Assembly (NCBI RefSeq): GCF_016587355.1
Contig: NZ_BNJF01000001.1
Span: 3,439,721 to 3,503,720 of the forward strand
DNA from: Ktedonospora formicarum
GTDB taxonomy: Bacteria; Chloroflexota; Ktedonobacteria; Ktedonobacterales; Ktedonobacteraceae
Direction of reading: 5' to 3'
DNA length: 64,000 nucleotides
Shown one piece after another: positions 45,807 through 55,192 of the stretch (position 1 is its first letter; each line of letters opens with the position of its first letter). Both the position numbers and the translations under genes were made by a program. The notes under the pieces are model-generated. The model searched no databases. It was given only the letters and a program-made list of their open reading frames with translations, and was not told where the DNA came from.

Positions 45807-46670
45807 TTAATCGTTATCCTCATCGCCAGGCTGACGGAGCGGTTTGGCCGCTTCAGGGGTCTTGCCTGCCTGGGGATGAATCCAGGCTTTGGCGCGTAGG
45901 TAGAGCGCCATGAGACCTGCGAACCAGAGACCGCCATACATATAGCCTGCAACAACATCGCTGGGCCAGTGCGCGCCAAGATAAACGCGTGAGGGGCCGA
46001 TGGTTGCGATGAGCGTCAGGCAGAGCGCGATAAGTCCATTGCGCAATTTCCCATTGCGCCAGTTGGAGGCCAGGAGGTAGGTCACAAGGCCATAAAAGTT
46101 GGTATAGTGCATCACATGTCCGCTGGGGAAGCTCGGCTCATTGATCACGCGAACGACTGTTACCAGCTCATTGGTGGGCCTGGGACGCTTGATCACGCGT
46201 TTTACAATCGCGTTGAGGAGCGTTGAAGAGCTTGTAAGGAGGATGAAAATGGCTTCAACACGGAAACGAAGGGCCCAGAAGATACCGGCCACACCCAGCG
46301 TTTGTGGTACAGCCCATTTGGGGAAGCCAATCTCAGACACGCCAAAGAAGAAACGACGTAACCAGGGATTCCGCCGCTTCTGTAGGTGAGTGGTGATGGA
46401 TCTATCGCCAGGAAAAAACTGTGTGCGTTGCGCGATGAATGAAAGCATGATTACGCCTGAGAGTAGCCAGAGGTAGAATGCCATGTACATAGTGCCACGT
46501 GAGACCGCCTTGCGTCCTGAAAACGAGGTTTCAGCCGCCACTCGTTGAGCCTCATTGACCACAGGTGTCAGGTCTGGCAGTGGCGCGGTGGGAGTATGTG
46601 GTGGGGTTGTGGTTGATGTTTGTTTTTTTTGTTTTCCCCCCTTGTCGAAAAGCCTGAAGCGAACGGGCAT
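45807..46670 (-). CDS. PAP2-superfamily membrane phosphatase
   Basis: A 287-residue integral membrane protein with the three PAP2 signature motifs: KRVIKRPRP (KX6RP type), PSFPSGH and SRVYLGAHWPSDV (SRX5HX3D). About five hydrophobic segments surround them, and the N-terminus is Lys/Thr/Pro-rich and cytosolic. It probably dephosphorylates phosphatidic acid or undecaprenyl pyrophosphate in the membrane. Start ATG 46670 is preferred because GGGGAG lies 10 bases upstream; longer frames from 46706/46709 are possible. It lies 50 bases downstream of a lipid kinase gene on the same strand, so the two may work in opposite directions on lipid phosphates. Confidence 0.85.
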   Translation of the reverse strand: MPVRFRLFDKGGKQKKQTSTTTPPHTPTAPLPDLTPVVNEAQRVAAETSFSGRKAVSRGTMYMAFYLWLLSGVIMLSFIAQRTQFFPGDRSITTHLQKRRNPWLRRFFFGVSEIGFPKWAVPQTLGVAGIFWALRFRVEAIFILLTSSSTLLNAIVKRVIKRPRPTNELVTVVRVINEPSFPSGHVMHYTNFYGLVTYLLASNWRNGKLRNGLIALCLTLIATIGPSRVYLGAHWPSDVVAGYMYGGLWFAGLMALYLRAKAWIHPQAGKTPEAAKPLRQPGDEDND

Positions 46671-46720
46671 ACGTCTGAATCTCCCCTCTATTTGGATACA
46701 TTGCATCAATAGCGTTTCTT

Positions 46721-47689
46721 TCAGACACGTCTAGCGGATGTAATAGTTTGATATTGTGCCACATTCGGGCTATATGCCATTTGCTCTGGTATGCGCACAT
46801 GGAGTGCGCCCTTGACCACATGAATGTTCACGGGAGTTGTACCCAAAGGTTCTCCATCAGCGTGAACAGTAACGGGCGCCTTCGAGGTAATGGCAAGTGT
46901 CTGGATCAGGCGGCGCTTAACTTTAGGCGCGAAGACGCGCCTCCCCTGGCTAATAGCGATGGCATGTAGGATATATTCGAGCTTGCTAAAGTTTTGATAG
47001 ATTAAGGCATTGAGGTACCCATCGTCCATGATTGCCGTAGGTGCGAACTGGAAGCGTGCGCCATAGAAAGGTGAATTACATACACTAATTTGTATCGCGC
47101 GATAGGTGCGTGTATGCCCATCGTCGAAGCGTATCTTGAAGCGCTCCGGTTTGAAGGTAAACAAGACCTTTAAGCCATTGAGCACACCTCGCCAGGTTTC
47201 ACGTATGCCTGGACTTTTGATCTCCTCCGCCGCCGGGAAAAGTTCTGCCTCCAGACCGATGCCTGCGACTTCCAGAAAGATATGCCCATTGATTGAACCA
47301 ACATCGATGCGACTTGTCTTCCCGTGCGCGATAGTCTCGCAGGCTGTCTCAATATCTTCATTGATGCGCAAGCTACGAGCGATGTTGTTCATGGTACCGC
47401 AAGGCAGAATACCTAGAACTGTATTGCTTCCAATCAATCCAGTCGCTACAGAGTGTAGCGTGCCGTCACCGCCTGCCGCGATAACAAGCTCGACAGCATC
47501 CCTGGCAGCCTCGCGTGCGATGCCCTCGCCTGGATCCTCTTCAGAGGTATAGCGTACCTCTGGCTCAATATCTAAGCGCTTCAGTGTTTCCAGAATGTGG
47601 TCCTCAATATTATCCTGAGGCTCACTGGCAGTATGGTTTGCCAGTGGAGAGGCTCCCGAAGTGGGGTTGCGAATCAAAATGGCGCGCAT
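46721..47689 (-). CDS. Diacylglycerol kinase-family lipid kinase
   Basis: The 322-residue protein has the DGK catalytic signature: LIRNPTSG at the start, then GGDGTLHSVATGL (about 76-88), LPCGTMNNIARSL and the C-terminal DDGYLNALIY, as in YegS/DgkB-type soluble lipid kinases. It phosphorylates a lipid alcohol, likely diacylglycerol, using ATP. The ATG at 47689 follows GGAGAAGAG. It precedes the PAP2 gene on the minus strand, forming a probable two-gene unit in lipid-phosphate turnover. Confidence 0.9.
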   Translation of the reverse strand: MRAILIRNPTSGASPLANHTASEPQDNIEDHILETLKRLDIEPEVRYTSEEDPGEGIAREAARDAVELVIAAGGDGTLHSVATGLIGSNTVLGILPCGTMNNIARSLRINEDIETACETIAHGKTSRIDVGSINGHIFLEVAGIGLEAELFPAAEEIKSPGIRETWRGVLNGLKVLFTFKPERFKIRFDDGHTRTYRAIQISVCNSPFYGARFQFAPTAIMDDGYLNALIYQNFSKLEYILHAIAISQGRRVFAPKVKRRLIQTLAITSKAPVTVHADGEPLGTTPVNIHVVKGALHVRIPEQMAYSPNVAQYQTITSARRV

Positions 47690-47774
47690 AGCTCTTCTCC
47701 GCTATACCTATCGGCTCTTGTATATGTTCTCGCTGTGTTTATTACACGAATGAGCGGAGGTGTTCGCCTCAGGT

Positions 47775-49160
47775 TTAACCTTGCCCCAACGTCGTATGAA
47801 TGCCAGCTGCACATACGCTTACACTCAGTGTTGGGTACTGAATCGTTGTTGAGGTCAGATGCTCAATACTAAGGCGATTGTGCATCGCCAGCACGATAGG
47901 GGTAATCAAGTCGTCCGCACGTTCACCCAGGATATGAGCCCCGAGAATCTGGTTTTGTTCATCGATCAATAACTTAATCAAGCCTTTTGTGTGCCCATTG
48001 AGAATGGCGCGTGTGTTATCTTTAAACCAGGTACGGGCCACGCGATAGGGAATGCCGTTCGCACGAAGCTGCTCTTCTGTCTTTCCCACATGTGCTAATG
48101 GGGGATCGGTAAAAACAGCCCAGGGAACAATATCTATGTTAAATGGTTGTGGCTGATGAGCCAGAGCGTTGCGTGCTGCTCTCATCCCTTGCGCAGAAGC
48201 CGTGGGGGTAAAGTGTGTCCCGACAACATCCCCTGCTGCCCAGATGTAAGGGGCACTGGTACGTAGAGTCGCATCGACGAGAATGCGTCCTTTGGCCGTT
48301 TGGACATTGGCAGCCTCTAGATGGAGAGGCTCGAGATTTGGCTCGCGTCCAGTCGCCAGCAAAATCTCCTCAACCTCAAGCTGTTGTGCATGTCCGGAGG
48401 CATCCCGGAAGTGGATGCGTTTCCCCAGGAGGGCCCGCTCAGCCCGCTCAAGTATGACGCCTGTCTTGATCCGTATGCCTTCCTGCGTGAGGATCTCATG
48501 CAAAATGAGGGCAGGCTCTCTATCTTCGTTGGTAAGCAGAGTGGGGGCCTGGTCAAGAAGTGTTACCTGGACATCGAAGCGCTGAAACATCTGCGCGAAT
48601 TCGACTCCGATAGGGCCTCCGCCGATGATTGCTAAACTGCGTGGCAAGCGGGAAAGTGACACAGCTTCCACATTCGTCAAGAAGCCGATATGGTCCAGTC
48701 CTTCTACGGTCGGCATAATAGTGTGACTACCAGCAGTGACGATGATACGCGCTGCATCATGAAGTTGGCCGCCGATGCCAACCTCATGCTCTGAGACAAA
48801 CTCGGCTTCACCTTCGAGTAGTTCTATGCCGCACTGGCGTAATTGCTCGCGAGCCTGAGCAGGTGCTCCACCCTGAATCTTATCGATTGTTTCATGTACA
48901 TAACGTTGGATACCAGGCCAATCGATAGCGACTTCAGGAATCCGCAAGCCATAGGGAGCAGCATGAAGGGCCTGGTGGCGTAGACGCGCGATGTGGAGCA
49001 GGGCCTTGGTTGGATCACATCCATAGTTCAGATATGTCCCTCCGAGTTTGCTACGCTCGGCGAGCGCGACACGCATACCCTGGGCCGCAGCTTCACGTGC
49101 CGCGCTGATTCCAGCGGCTCCGGCTCCAATGACCATCACATCATAGCGTGTTAGTGTCAT
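47775..49160 (-). CDS. Pyridine-nucleotide-disulfide oxidoreductase-like flavoprotein lacking the redox disulfide
   Basis: The 461-residue protein has the class I disulfide reductase fold: FAD motif VMVIGAGAAGISAAREAA, NAD(P) motif IIGGGPIGVEFAQMF, a second FAD motif WAAGDVVG and dimerisation domain. The active site that is normally GGTCLNVGCIPTK reads GGTYLNYGCDPTK, so the first Cys is Tyr43 while C48 remains. The C-terminal HPT..E dyad reads YPTLSV. It therefore cannot work as a lipoamide, glutathione or mercuric reductase; an NAD(P)H oxidase, quinone reductase or transhydrogenase role is more plausible. Start ATG 49160 follows AAGGAAGG; the longer frame to 49202 is not supported. It lies 85 bases from the lipid kinase start. 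Confidence 0.85.
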   Translation of the reverse strand: MTLTRYDVMVIGAGAAGISAAREAAAQGMRVALAERSKLGGTYLNYGCDPTKALLHIARLRHQALHAAPYGLRIPEVAIDWPGIQRYVHETIDKIQGGAPAQAREQLRQCGIELLEGEAEFVSEHEVGIGGQLHDAARIIVTAGSHTIMPTVEGLDHIGFLTNVEAVSLSRLPRSLAIIGGGPIGVEFAQMFQRFDVQVTLLDQAPTLLTNEDREPALILHEILTQEGIRIKTGVILERAERALLGKRIHFRDASGHAQQLEVEEILLATGREPNLEPLHLEAANVQTAKGRILVDATLRTSAPYIWAAGDVVGTHFTPTASAQGMRAARNALAHQPQPFNIDIVPWAVFTDPPLAHVGKTEEQLRANGIPYRVARTWFKDNTRAILNGHTKGLIKLLIDEQNQILGAHILGERADDLITPIVLAMHNRLSIEHLTSTTIQYPTLSVSVCAAGIHTTLGQG

Positions 49161-49296
49161 GTGTCTACCTTCCTTTTTATGAACAGTGGAGAGAAGCCAC
49201 AACGCCTGCCAGCACTACCTGGATATCCCAAGGGAGGCTGACAGGCGCTATATCAGGTCTTTCACCTTGCATGTGTCACGCTCTTAGGTCTTATGC

Positions 49297-49344
49297 GAAA
49301 ATCAACGCCGCTGTTGCGGCTAGTGCTGGCGCACTCAGGTTTTC
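49297..49344. repeat. Family A short palindromic repeat
   Basis: GAAAA (49297-49301) pairs with TTTTC (49340-49344), with GCCGC/GCGGC (49307-49311, 49316-49320) inside. It is closely similar to the 7150-7199 element, including CTCAGGTTTTCT. Confidence 0.65.
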
Positions 49345-49354
49345 TCATAAGGAG

Positions 49355-50248
49355 TTAGCGTGGCGGCTGGTCACGATATTGTTGTTGCGAGAATGAACGG
49401 CGGCGCAACTGCTCATCAGCCTGCTTTGCCGCTGCCGCCTGAGCGGGATTCATGGTGCCAGATCCACTACCACCCATGGGTCCTGATGCCATGGTAGAAC
49501 GCCCCTCCGTACCCATGGTTGGGCGCTGCGTACCCGTATTCGCTACGCCAGTATCCGACATTGTGGAGCCGGTAAACTGGTTCTCGCCACGCCGTAGTAA
49601 GCGTTGCGCGGTTTCACGACCGCCCAGGCCGAAGGCTAGACCGAAAGCCAGCGCGAGACCACCCACAATGGCGGCGAAGAGGGTTTGCAGGATCGCCGGA
49701 GCGATCTGGAGCTGATAGAGTGCCAGGAGCACGGAAAGCGCGATAATAGCGATACGTGCTATGTTCGCGTAGACTCTGGGGTTACCATAGTTGGACGAGG
49801 CTGTAGCGCCAAGGATGAGATCAGCCACGAATGTTGATAGCAGAGTACCCAGGAAGAGAGCGAGGATAGCTACAAAGACATTCGGTATGTAGGCCACAAT
49901 GGTATTAAGGAGCCCACTTACTGAGGTCAGACCAAGGCTATTAGCCGCTGGAACCAGGAAGATCAAGAATACAAACCAGAATACCACTTTACCCAGGATA
50001 CTGCTGACGCTGATATCGGTATTCAAGCGTCGCTCCAGATTAGCGAGCCCTGCCCGCTCTGAGGCGGCTTCAAGATTGGTACGGTGACAAAGCCATTCGA
50101 CGCCTTTTTGCAACAGTTTGGCGACGATATAGCCCACAAGCAAAATGACTAAAAAGCCTACAAGCCTGGGGATAAAGGCGAAGACACTACCCACTACGGC
50201 TACTAGCGAGGTCCAGATTGCCAGTCCCCAGTCGCCAATAGTTCTCAC
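49355..50248 (-). CDS. Mechanosensitive-channel-like transmembrane protein
   Basis: The 297-residue protein has about five hydrophobic helices over its first 215 residues: FIPRLVGFLVILLVGYIVAKLL, a helix near 85-105, IPNVFVAILALFLGTLLSTFVADLIL, ARIAIIALSVLLALYQLQ and AAIVGGLALAFGLAFGLGGRE. The last resembles the pore-lining helix of MscS-type proteins and of conserved TM-helix (PF05552) proteins, but no MscS beta domain follows; instead the C-terminal ~75 residues are Gly/Ser/Thr/Gln-rich and probably disordered. The function is therefore likely channel-like or structural. The start is GTG 50248 with a good AAGGAG site. It stands alone, diverging from the methyltransferase gene. Confidence 0.75.
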   Translation of the reverse strand: MRTIGDWGLAIWTSLVAVVGSVFAFIPRLVGFLVILLVGYIVAKLLQKGVEWLCHRTNLEAASERAGLANLERRLNTDISVSSILGKVVFWFVFLIFLVPAANSLGLTSVSGLLNTIVAYIPNVFVAILALFLGTLLSTFVADLILGATASSNYGNPRVYANIARIAIIALSVLLALYQLQIAPAILQTLFAAIVGGLALAFGLAFGLGGRETAQRLLRRGENQFTGSTMSDTGVANTGTQRPTMGTEGRSTMASGPMGGSGSGTMNPAQAAAAKQADEQLRRRSFSQQQYRDQPPR

Positions 50249-50491
50249 ACTATGCTCCTTTCGCTGTACCTTTTATCTACGAGAGGATCGAAAAGACATT
50301 GCTCTCTCGATGGCAATTTTAGTATAGCCAATTGCTTATAGTCGTGTTTTGGGCAAGCGAGCCAGGCAGAAACTTTTGTGGCCTGGCTTTCGTGCTGTAC
50401 ATGGCAATGGGGAAATTGCGCGTTTGCTCCATTATTAGTATGCCCTGGTTTGTCATACCTCTTGTTCATCGCTGTAAGGGAGGAGGCTCGT

Positions 50492-51454
50492 ATGGCATCT
50501 GGAAGCAAAGTTCTGATTCAGACAGGCGCACTTTTTGCTAATCCTTTTCAGATCGGTGATCTAGCAGTGTTTGATGATGAGACCCTCTGGCGTGTATGTC
50601 TGAGTGAACGAGCTAACATTCCCTTTGAGATTCTAGTGCTTAGCCTGCGGAACGCGCCTGATATGCTTCGCTGGCGCGTTCAACGTCGCCTGACACGACA
50701 GCAACGACTACATATGCGAGCGTTGCAGCAACATCCTTGTACGGATGAGGATATCGAGCATGCGCAGCGTGTGCTCCTAGATCGCCTGTTCTGGGAGTTG
50801 ACCTACTGGAAGACACCCGAACTCTATGAAGAACTTACTCAGGGTGAGCACCTGCATCCCAGTATCTTTCCTCAGTTTGCCCAAGATATTCGTGGGAAAG
50901 ATGTCCTGGATATTGGAGCCGGCAGTGGACGCGCCACTTTTGAGTGTTTACGTTATGGCGCCAGCCGCGTCTATGCTGTGGAGCCATCGCCAGGCCTGCG
51001 GCGCATTCTGGAACGCAAGCTAAGTTCAATGGCAGGAGCCGCGCGTATTGTTTCTTGTAGTGGCTACTTTGAGGACCTGCCATTGGAGGATGAGAGTGTT
51101 GATCTTGCTCTCTCCTGCTCCGCTTTTACATCTTTCCCTGGTCAAGGGGGGGAGGCTGGTCTGGCTGAGCTAAAGCGCGTGACGCGCCCAGGTGGCAAGA
51201 TCATATTGATCTGGCCGCGTATAGAGGATCGTGCCTGGCTAGAGGAGCATAAATTTGTGTATGTATCCCTGTCTAATCAGCGAGAGATGTATGTGCGCTT
51301 CCGCTCGTATGAAGCGGCCCTAGAGTGTGCGCGCCGATTCTATGCACGCAACCATGAGGTCGCGCGATATGTGTTGACACGGCAGAGTGCAGAGGTCCCT
51401 TTCTCCATTTTAGGCATGCACCCGCCATGTGAGTATTGCTGGCTACAGGTGTAG
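50492..51454 (+). CDS. SAM-dependent methyltransferase
   Basis: The 320-residue protein has a ~130-residue N-terminal part (PFQIGDLAVFDDETLWRV) of unknown type, followed by a class I methyltransferase domain: VLDIGAGSGRATFECLRYGA (motif I), YAVEPS acid, FEDLPLEDESVDLALSCSA (motif II region) and VTRPGGKIILIWP (motif III). Substrate unknown. The ATG at 50492 follows GGGAGGAGG; longer frames from 50378 are not supported. It is 38 bases upstream of the DUF2231-Rieske gene on the same strand. Confidence 0.85.
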   Translation: MASGSKVLIQTGALFANPFQIGDLAVFDDETLWRVCLSERANIPFEILVLSLRNAPDMLRWRVQRRLTRQQRLHMRALQQHPCTDEDIEHAQRVLLDRLFWELTYWKTPELYEELTQGEHLHPSIFPQFAQDIRGKDVLDIGAGSGRATFECLRYGASRVYAVEPSPGLRRILERKLSSMAGAARIVSCSGYFEDLPLEDESVDLALSCSAFTSFPGQGGEAGLAELKRVTRPGGKIILIWPRIEDRAWLEEHKFVYVSLSNQREMYVRFRSYEAALECARRFYARNHEVARYVLTRQSAEVPFSILGMHPPCEYCWLQV

Positions 51455-51492
51455 TTATAGAGGCGTTTTTTGTTGGAAAGGACAAGGTCATT

Positions 51493-52434
51493 ATGGTTGC
51501 AGAAACGAGTTCTTCAACGGCAAGCTGGATGGACACCCCTCCTCAAAATCCTCCGTTGCGCAAATATAATGCCGAGCTTATTGAGAGTATGCCCTGGTTA
51601 GAGCAAATCGCTAATCCTGTACAGAGCTGGCTCCAAAAGCTATTTGGTGAGCCTGGGAAGCTTGCGTATAAGACCAAGGATGCGCTTAATGGGGTCTGGT
51701 TAGGCCATCCTGTGCATCCTGCTTTGGTATCGCTTCCCCTGGGTGCCTGGAGCGCGACCATATTGCTGGATATGATATGGCTTACCAACGAGGATGAGGG
51801 CATTGCTAAGAGTTCTGATGTCACGCTCTGGCTTGGCCTGGCAGGCGCGGTAGGATCGGCGGCGACGGGGGCGGCTAACTGGGCCGATACCGATGGTCTA
51901 GAACGGCGAACAGGTGTCTGGCACGCGCTGCTCAATAGTGGCGCGACAGTGCTAAATATTGGCTCAGCGGTTCTACGCCTGGCAGGTCAGCGTAAGTCCG
52001 CGATTACGCTCTCATCGTTGGGCACGGCCATTTCACTCTATTCGGCCTATATTGGAGGAGATCTGGCATATTCGAACGCGATAGGGGTCAATCGCGTGGC
52101 ATTCGAAGGTGGATCGGAGGATTTCGTGCCTGTGCTGGATATGGATGAGCTTCAAGAGAACACACTCACGCGAGTAGATGTTGAGGGAATTCCCGCGGTC
52201 CTGCTGAAGCAAGATGGGCGGATGTATGCCATTGCTGCGACCTGCTCACACCTGGGTGGTCCGCTCGACGAGGGGCATTGTGAAGATGGAGTCGTATATT
52301 GCCCCTGGCATAATTCTGGCTTCCATATAAGTGATGGCAGTGTTGCTAACAGTCCTGCCGTGTATGCGCAACCTACCTTCGAGGTGCGTGTGCGTGCTGG
52401 CAAGATTGAGCTACGCCGTCGCGAGCATGCCTGA
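51493..52434 (+). CDS. DUF2231 membrane domain fused to a Rieske [2Fe-2S] domain
   Basis: The 313-residue protein begins with a linker, then a four-helix DUF2231 membrane domain (WLGHPVHPALVSLPLGAW, then helices to about residue 195), and ends with a Rieske domain: CSHLGGPLDEG (C-x-H) and CPWHNSGF (C-x2-H), the two-Cys two-His ligand set. This combination occurs in oxidoreductase-type electron-transfer proteins in many soil bacteria; the partner is unknown. ATG 51493 is preceded by AAGG about 7 bases upstream; an in-frame start at 51436 overlaps the preceding gene. It follows a methyltransferase gene. Confidence 0.9.
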   Translation: MVAETSSSTASWMDTPPQNPPLRKYNAELIESMPWLEQIANPVQSWLQKLFGEPGKLAYKTKDALNGVWLGHPVHPALVSLPLGAWSATILLDMIWLTNEDEGIAKSSDVTLWLGLAGAVGSAATGAANWADTDGLERRTGVWHALLNSGATVLNIGSAVLRLAGQRKSAITLSSLGTAISLYSAYIGGDLAYSNAIGVNRVAFEGGSEDFVPVLDMDELQENTLTRVDVEGIPAVLLKQDGRMYAIAATCSHLGGPLDEGHCEDGVVYCPWHNSGFHISDGSVANSPAVYAQPTFEVRVRAGKIELRRREHA

Positions 52435-52860
52435 TCCACTTGAAACCGCCTCCCATGAGAAGGGCGTAGCATGAGAAGATTCACATAGCTCTTTATGCTT
52501 GCCCTTTCTCATCTTCTCTAATCTTTCCTCTGGCCCACATAACCTCTACCTTATATTCCTTCGCCCGCCGCTTATATTGCCACTCTCTATTGCTGTACTT
52601 TTAATGCATGGCTTATGAAGTAGGGCTTACATGGTTGTAAAGATTAAGAAACGTCTTAGATTCAAATTTTCTAGGTTAGGATCTGATTATAACTGAATAT
52701 AGTAGTGCTTATCCAATGCAATTTCTATTGTTTTTCTTGCTAGGAGAGTATACCCTAATTACAGAGAACAAATTGCGTGACCGGAAAAATAGCAGGAAGC
52801 TAGTACAAACATAGAGATGTTTGCACCGTGGTTGACTAGAGAGTAAAGAGGAGGATAAGC
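52435..52860. other. Gene-free interval with a possible terminator
   Basis: GAGAAGGGCGTAGCAT (52457-52472) can pair imperfectly with ATGCTTGCCCTTTCTC (52495-52510), a possible terminator of the Rieske gene. The rest of the 426 bases is AT-rich, probably holding the sigma-factor promoter, but no clear -10/-35 pair was identified and no gene is supported. Confidence 0.4.
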
Positions 52861-53499
52861 GTGCAATATAATCAAGAGCACATCACCAATCAGCCTTCGC
52901 TAGAGATGACAGACGCTATGCTTGCGGATATGGTTCTCGCAGGTGATGGGCGTGCATTTGAAGTAATGGTGCATCGCTACAATACACCATTATTCAATTT
53001 TATTTATCACTTCCTGGGCGATTACGACCAGGCATGTGATATTCTGCAACAGGTATTTGTGCGCTTCTATACCTCTTTACCGCGTCTGGGAACGAGTGAG
53101 CCATTCAAGCCCTGGCTCTTCCAGGTGGCGCGCAACTGCTGCATTGACGAACTCAGGCGAAGACGCCGCTATGCTATCCAGTTCTCTCAGCTTGAAACTA
53201 CCGGTGACAATGGAGAGAGTGAGTCTTTGCTGTTAAGTGAAATACCTGACACCAATCCCTTGCCAGAGGAAGAGATGGAGCGCCTGGATATGCAAGATAT
53301 GCTTCAAGAAGCTATTCAATCGCTCCCGCCGAAGTTTCGTTCTGTCGTTTTGCTGCGCTATATCTCGCAGCTCAGCTTCTCGGAGATAGGGCAGTCACTC
53401 AGTATGCCCGAAGCGACTGCCAAGACTTACTTCCACCGAGCGAAGAATCTCCTACGCAAAGTTCTGGCTCCCCGCTTGCAAGCGACATACGTGAGCTAA
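52861..53499 (+). CDS. ECF-type RNA polymerase sigma factor
   Basis: The 212-residue protein has sigma region 2 (FEVMVHRYNTPLFNFIYHFLGDYDQACDILQQVF, with PFKPWLFQVARNCCIDELRRRRR at its end) and sigma region 4 (LPPKFRSVVLLRYISQLSFSEIGQSLSMPEATAKTYFHRAKNLLRK). This is the ECF layout, which directs polymerase to specific promoters in response to a signal. No anti-sigma gene lies next to it. The start is GTG 52861, backed by GAGGAGG six bases upstream. A 156-base gap separates it from the HAD gene. Confidence 0.93.
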   Translation: MQYNQEHITNQPSLEMTDAMLADMVLAGDGRAFEVMVHRYNTPLFNFIYHFLGDYDQACDILQQVFVRFYTSLPRLGTSEPFKPWLFQVARNCCIDELRRRRRYAIQFSQLETTGDNGESESLLLSEIPDTNPLPEEEMERLDMQDMLQEAIQSLPPKFRSVVLLRYISQLSFSEIGQSLSMPEATAKTYFHRAKNLLRKVLAPRLQATYVS

Positions 53500-53654
53500 G
53501 CGCGGTGTCCTTCGATAGATAAAGAGAAAGATCCGCAAGCTCCGTTGTTGCCTGCTAGCCTCCAGGCACCATATAAAAAGGCGTAAAAGAGGAGAAGGTG
53601 GGCGATGGGTTCCACTGCCGGGAGTCGTCGTATGAGAGCGTAAGGCGAGAATGT

Positions 53655-54329
53655 ATGCAGCAGGTTCAATCTGTTATTCTGGATATTGATGGGACACTTA
53701 TCGATAGCAACGATGCGCATGCCAAGGCATGGGTTAGGGCTCTAGAACGGAATGATATTCACGTCCCATTTGAGCAGGTAAGACCGCTTATTGGCATGGG
53801 TGGAGACAAAGTCTTACCCGAGGTTGCGGGAACTGAGAAAGAGAGTGAGAAGGGGAAGCGCATTTCGAGTATGCGTAAGCAAATCTTCCTGCATGATTAC
53901 GTGCCTCACTTGCGCGCTTTTCCTAAGACGAGGGAACTGCTCCAGCACTTACGTGAGCAGAGGCTGCGACTCGCCATCGCGACCTCCGCCGAGCCAGATG
54001 AATTACAAACGTTACTACGAGTCATTGATACTCAGGCTTCAAAATACTTTGAGGAGCAGACCTCATCACAAGATGCCAGCCAGTCGAAACCTGACCCTGA
54101 TATTATAAACGCGACATTGCAACGCAGTGGCTTTGATCCCGCTCACACACTGATGTTTGGTGATACCGCTTATGATATTGAAGCCGCAGGGAAAGCGGGG
54201 ATCAAGACCATTGCTTTTCGTTGTGGCGGCTGGAGCGACAAGGATCTTCAGGGAGCTATTGCGATCTATAATGATCCCGCCAACCTTCTGGCTCACTTTG
54301 ATACATCCCCTTTGAAGCAAGGCTTTTAA
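53655..54329 (+). CDS. HAD-superfamily phosphatase
   Basis: A 224-residue HAD-family hydrolase of the phosphoglycolate phosphatase/beta-phosphoglucomutase type. Motif I is DIDGTLIDSND at the start, motif II IATSAEP, motif III the Lys in SKPDPDI and motif IV MFGDTAYDIEAA. The helical cap falls between motifs I and II. The substrate is unknown. Start ATG 53655 follows AAGGCGAG. It is followed by a hairpin terminator. Confidence 0.88.
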   Translation: MQQVQSVILDIDGTLIDSNDAHAKAWVRALERNDIHVPFEQVRPLIGMGGDKVLPEVAGTEKESEKGKRISSMRKQIFLHDYVPHLRAFPKTRELLQHLREQRLRLAIATSAEPDELQTLLRVIDTQASKYFEEQTSSQDASQSKPDPDIINATLQRSGFDPAHTLMFGDTAYDIEAAGKAGIKTIAFRCGGWSDKDLQGAIAIYNDPANLLAHFDTSPLKQGF

Positions 54330-54385
54330 AATACCCATCTGTAAACCCTCTTACCCTCTCTGGCATCTGACGGTAAAGCATAAAA

Positions 54386-54417
54386 AAGACGCCCCAGATC
54401 ATAATCCAGGGCGTCTT
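54386..54417. terminator. Bidirectional hairpin between HAD and YtxH-like genes
   Basis: AAGACGCCC (54386-54394) pairs with GGGCGTCTT (54409-54417) with partial pairing further in. It lies between the HAD stop at 54329 and the convergent stop at 54425, with an A-run on one side. Confidence 0.7.
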
Positions 54418-54424
54418 GGCTTAC

Positions 54425-55192
54425 CTAGAGACCGAAGCTAGAGCGATATTTGCGCCACTGCTCGACGATGCGCTCACGCACCTCAGAGCCAGGATAAGGC
54501 GCATAGAGGAGCGCCAGGATCACACCTACGACCAATCCGAAACGGAAGAGCGTACGCGCGCGCGCTCGCTTGCGCTGGTAGTGCTTGTATTGTCCCTGTA
54601 CGGAATCCTTAAAGTCCGCCACGTTGCTGACGGCTTGATTCAAGCTCTGCCCAGCCTGCTTGGAACCTTTGCTAAAGGCATCAACGGTATGGGAGATGGC
54701 GGGGACTGCCGCGCTTTGCATGCTCTTGTACGATTTCGTCAGGTTCTTCTGGGCTCGCATCAGATTCTTTTGTGCTTGCCTGGTATTGTGAGTGATGATA
54801 TCCTGTGCGTTTTCGATGCCGCTTGACAGAGCGCTCTGTGCGGTATCAAGTTTCGAAGATAGTGTGCCTTGAGCCTTTTTCCAGCGTGGGCGTACTTCGT
54901 GCTTCATCGTCTTGCGAGCATCTTTGCGCGCTTGCTTCAGACGCTTCTCGGCTTTCTTCTGATTGAGCGTAATGAGCCCTTGAGCAATTCCCAGCCCGGC
55001 AAGTAACGCCGCCTGTGTCTTGCTTATGCCAACGCTTACGCCATCCTGCACATTGCTATATGTTGCCTTGGCTGTGTCCTTCGTTTTGCCATACTGTGTC
55101 TGGGCCGTGCCTTTGAGGTTATTGACCATATGCTTCGCCTTCTTGCTCTGCTCTTTGGCCTCCTTCTGACCCTTGTCAAAGCGAATTGCCAT
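54425..55192 (-). CDS. YtxH-like protein with coiled coil and C-terminal membrane helix
   Basis: The 255-residue protein is Lys/Gln/Ala-rich and helical for most of its length, with repeats such as KKAEKRLKQARKDARKTMK and QAQKNLMRAQKNLTKSYKS that suggest a long coiled coil. A short small-residue segment, SKTQAALLAGLGIAQGLITLNQ (about 58-79), could associate with membrane. The C-terminus has a membrane helix LFRFGLVVGVILALLYAPYPGSEVRERI, the YtxH signature. Members of this family are often linked to stress but their role is unknown. Start ATG 55192 follows GGAGGG. Confidence 0.72.
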   Translation of the reverse strand: MAIRFDKGQKEAKEQSKKAKHMVNNLKGTAQTQYGKTKDTAKATYSNVQDGVSVGISKTQAALLAGLGIAQGLITLNQKKAEKRLKQARKDARKTMKHEVRPRWKKAQGTLSSKLDTAQSALSSGIENAQDIITHNTRQAQKNLMRAQKNLTKSYKSMQSAAVPAISHTVDAFSKGSKQAGQSLNQAVSNVADFKDSVQGQYKHYQRKRARARTLFRFGLVVGVILALLYAPYPGSEVRERIVEQWRKYRSSFGL

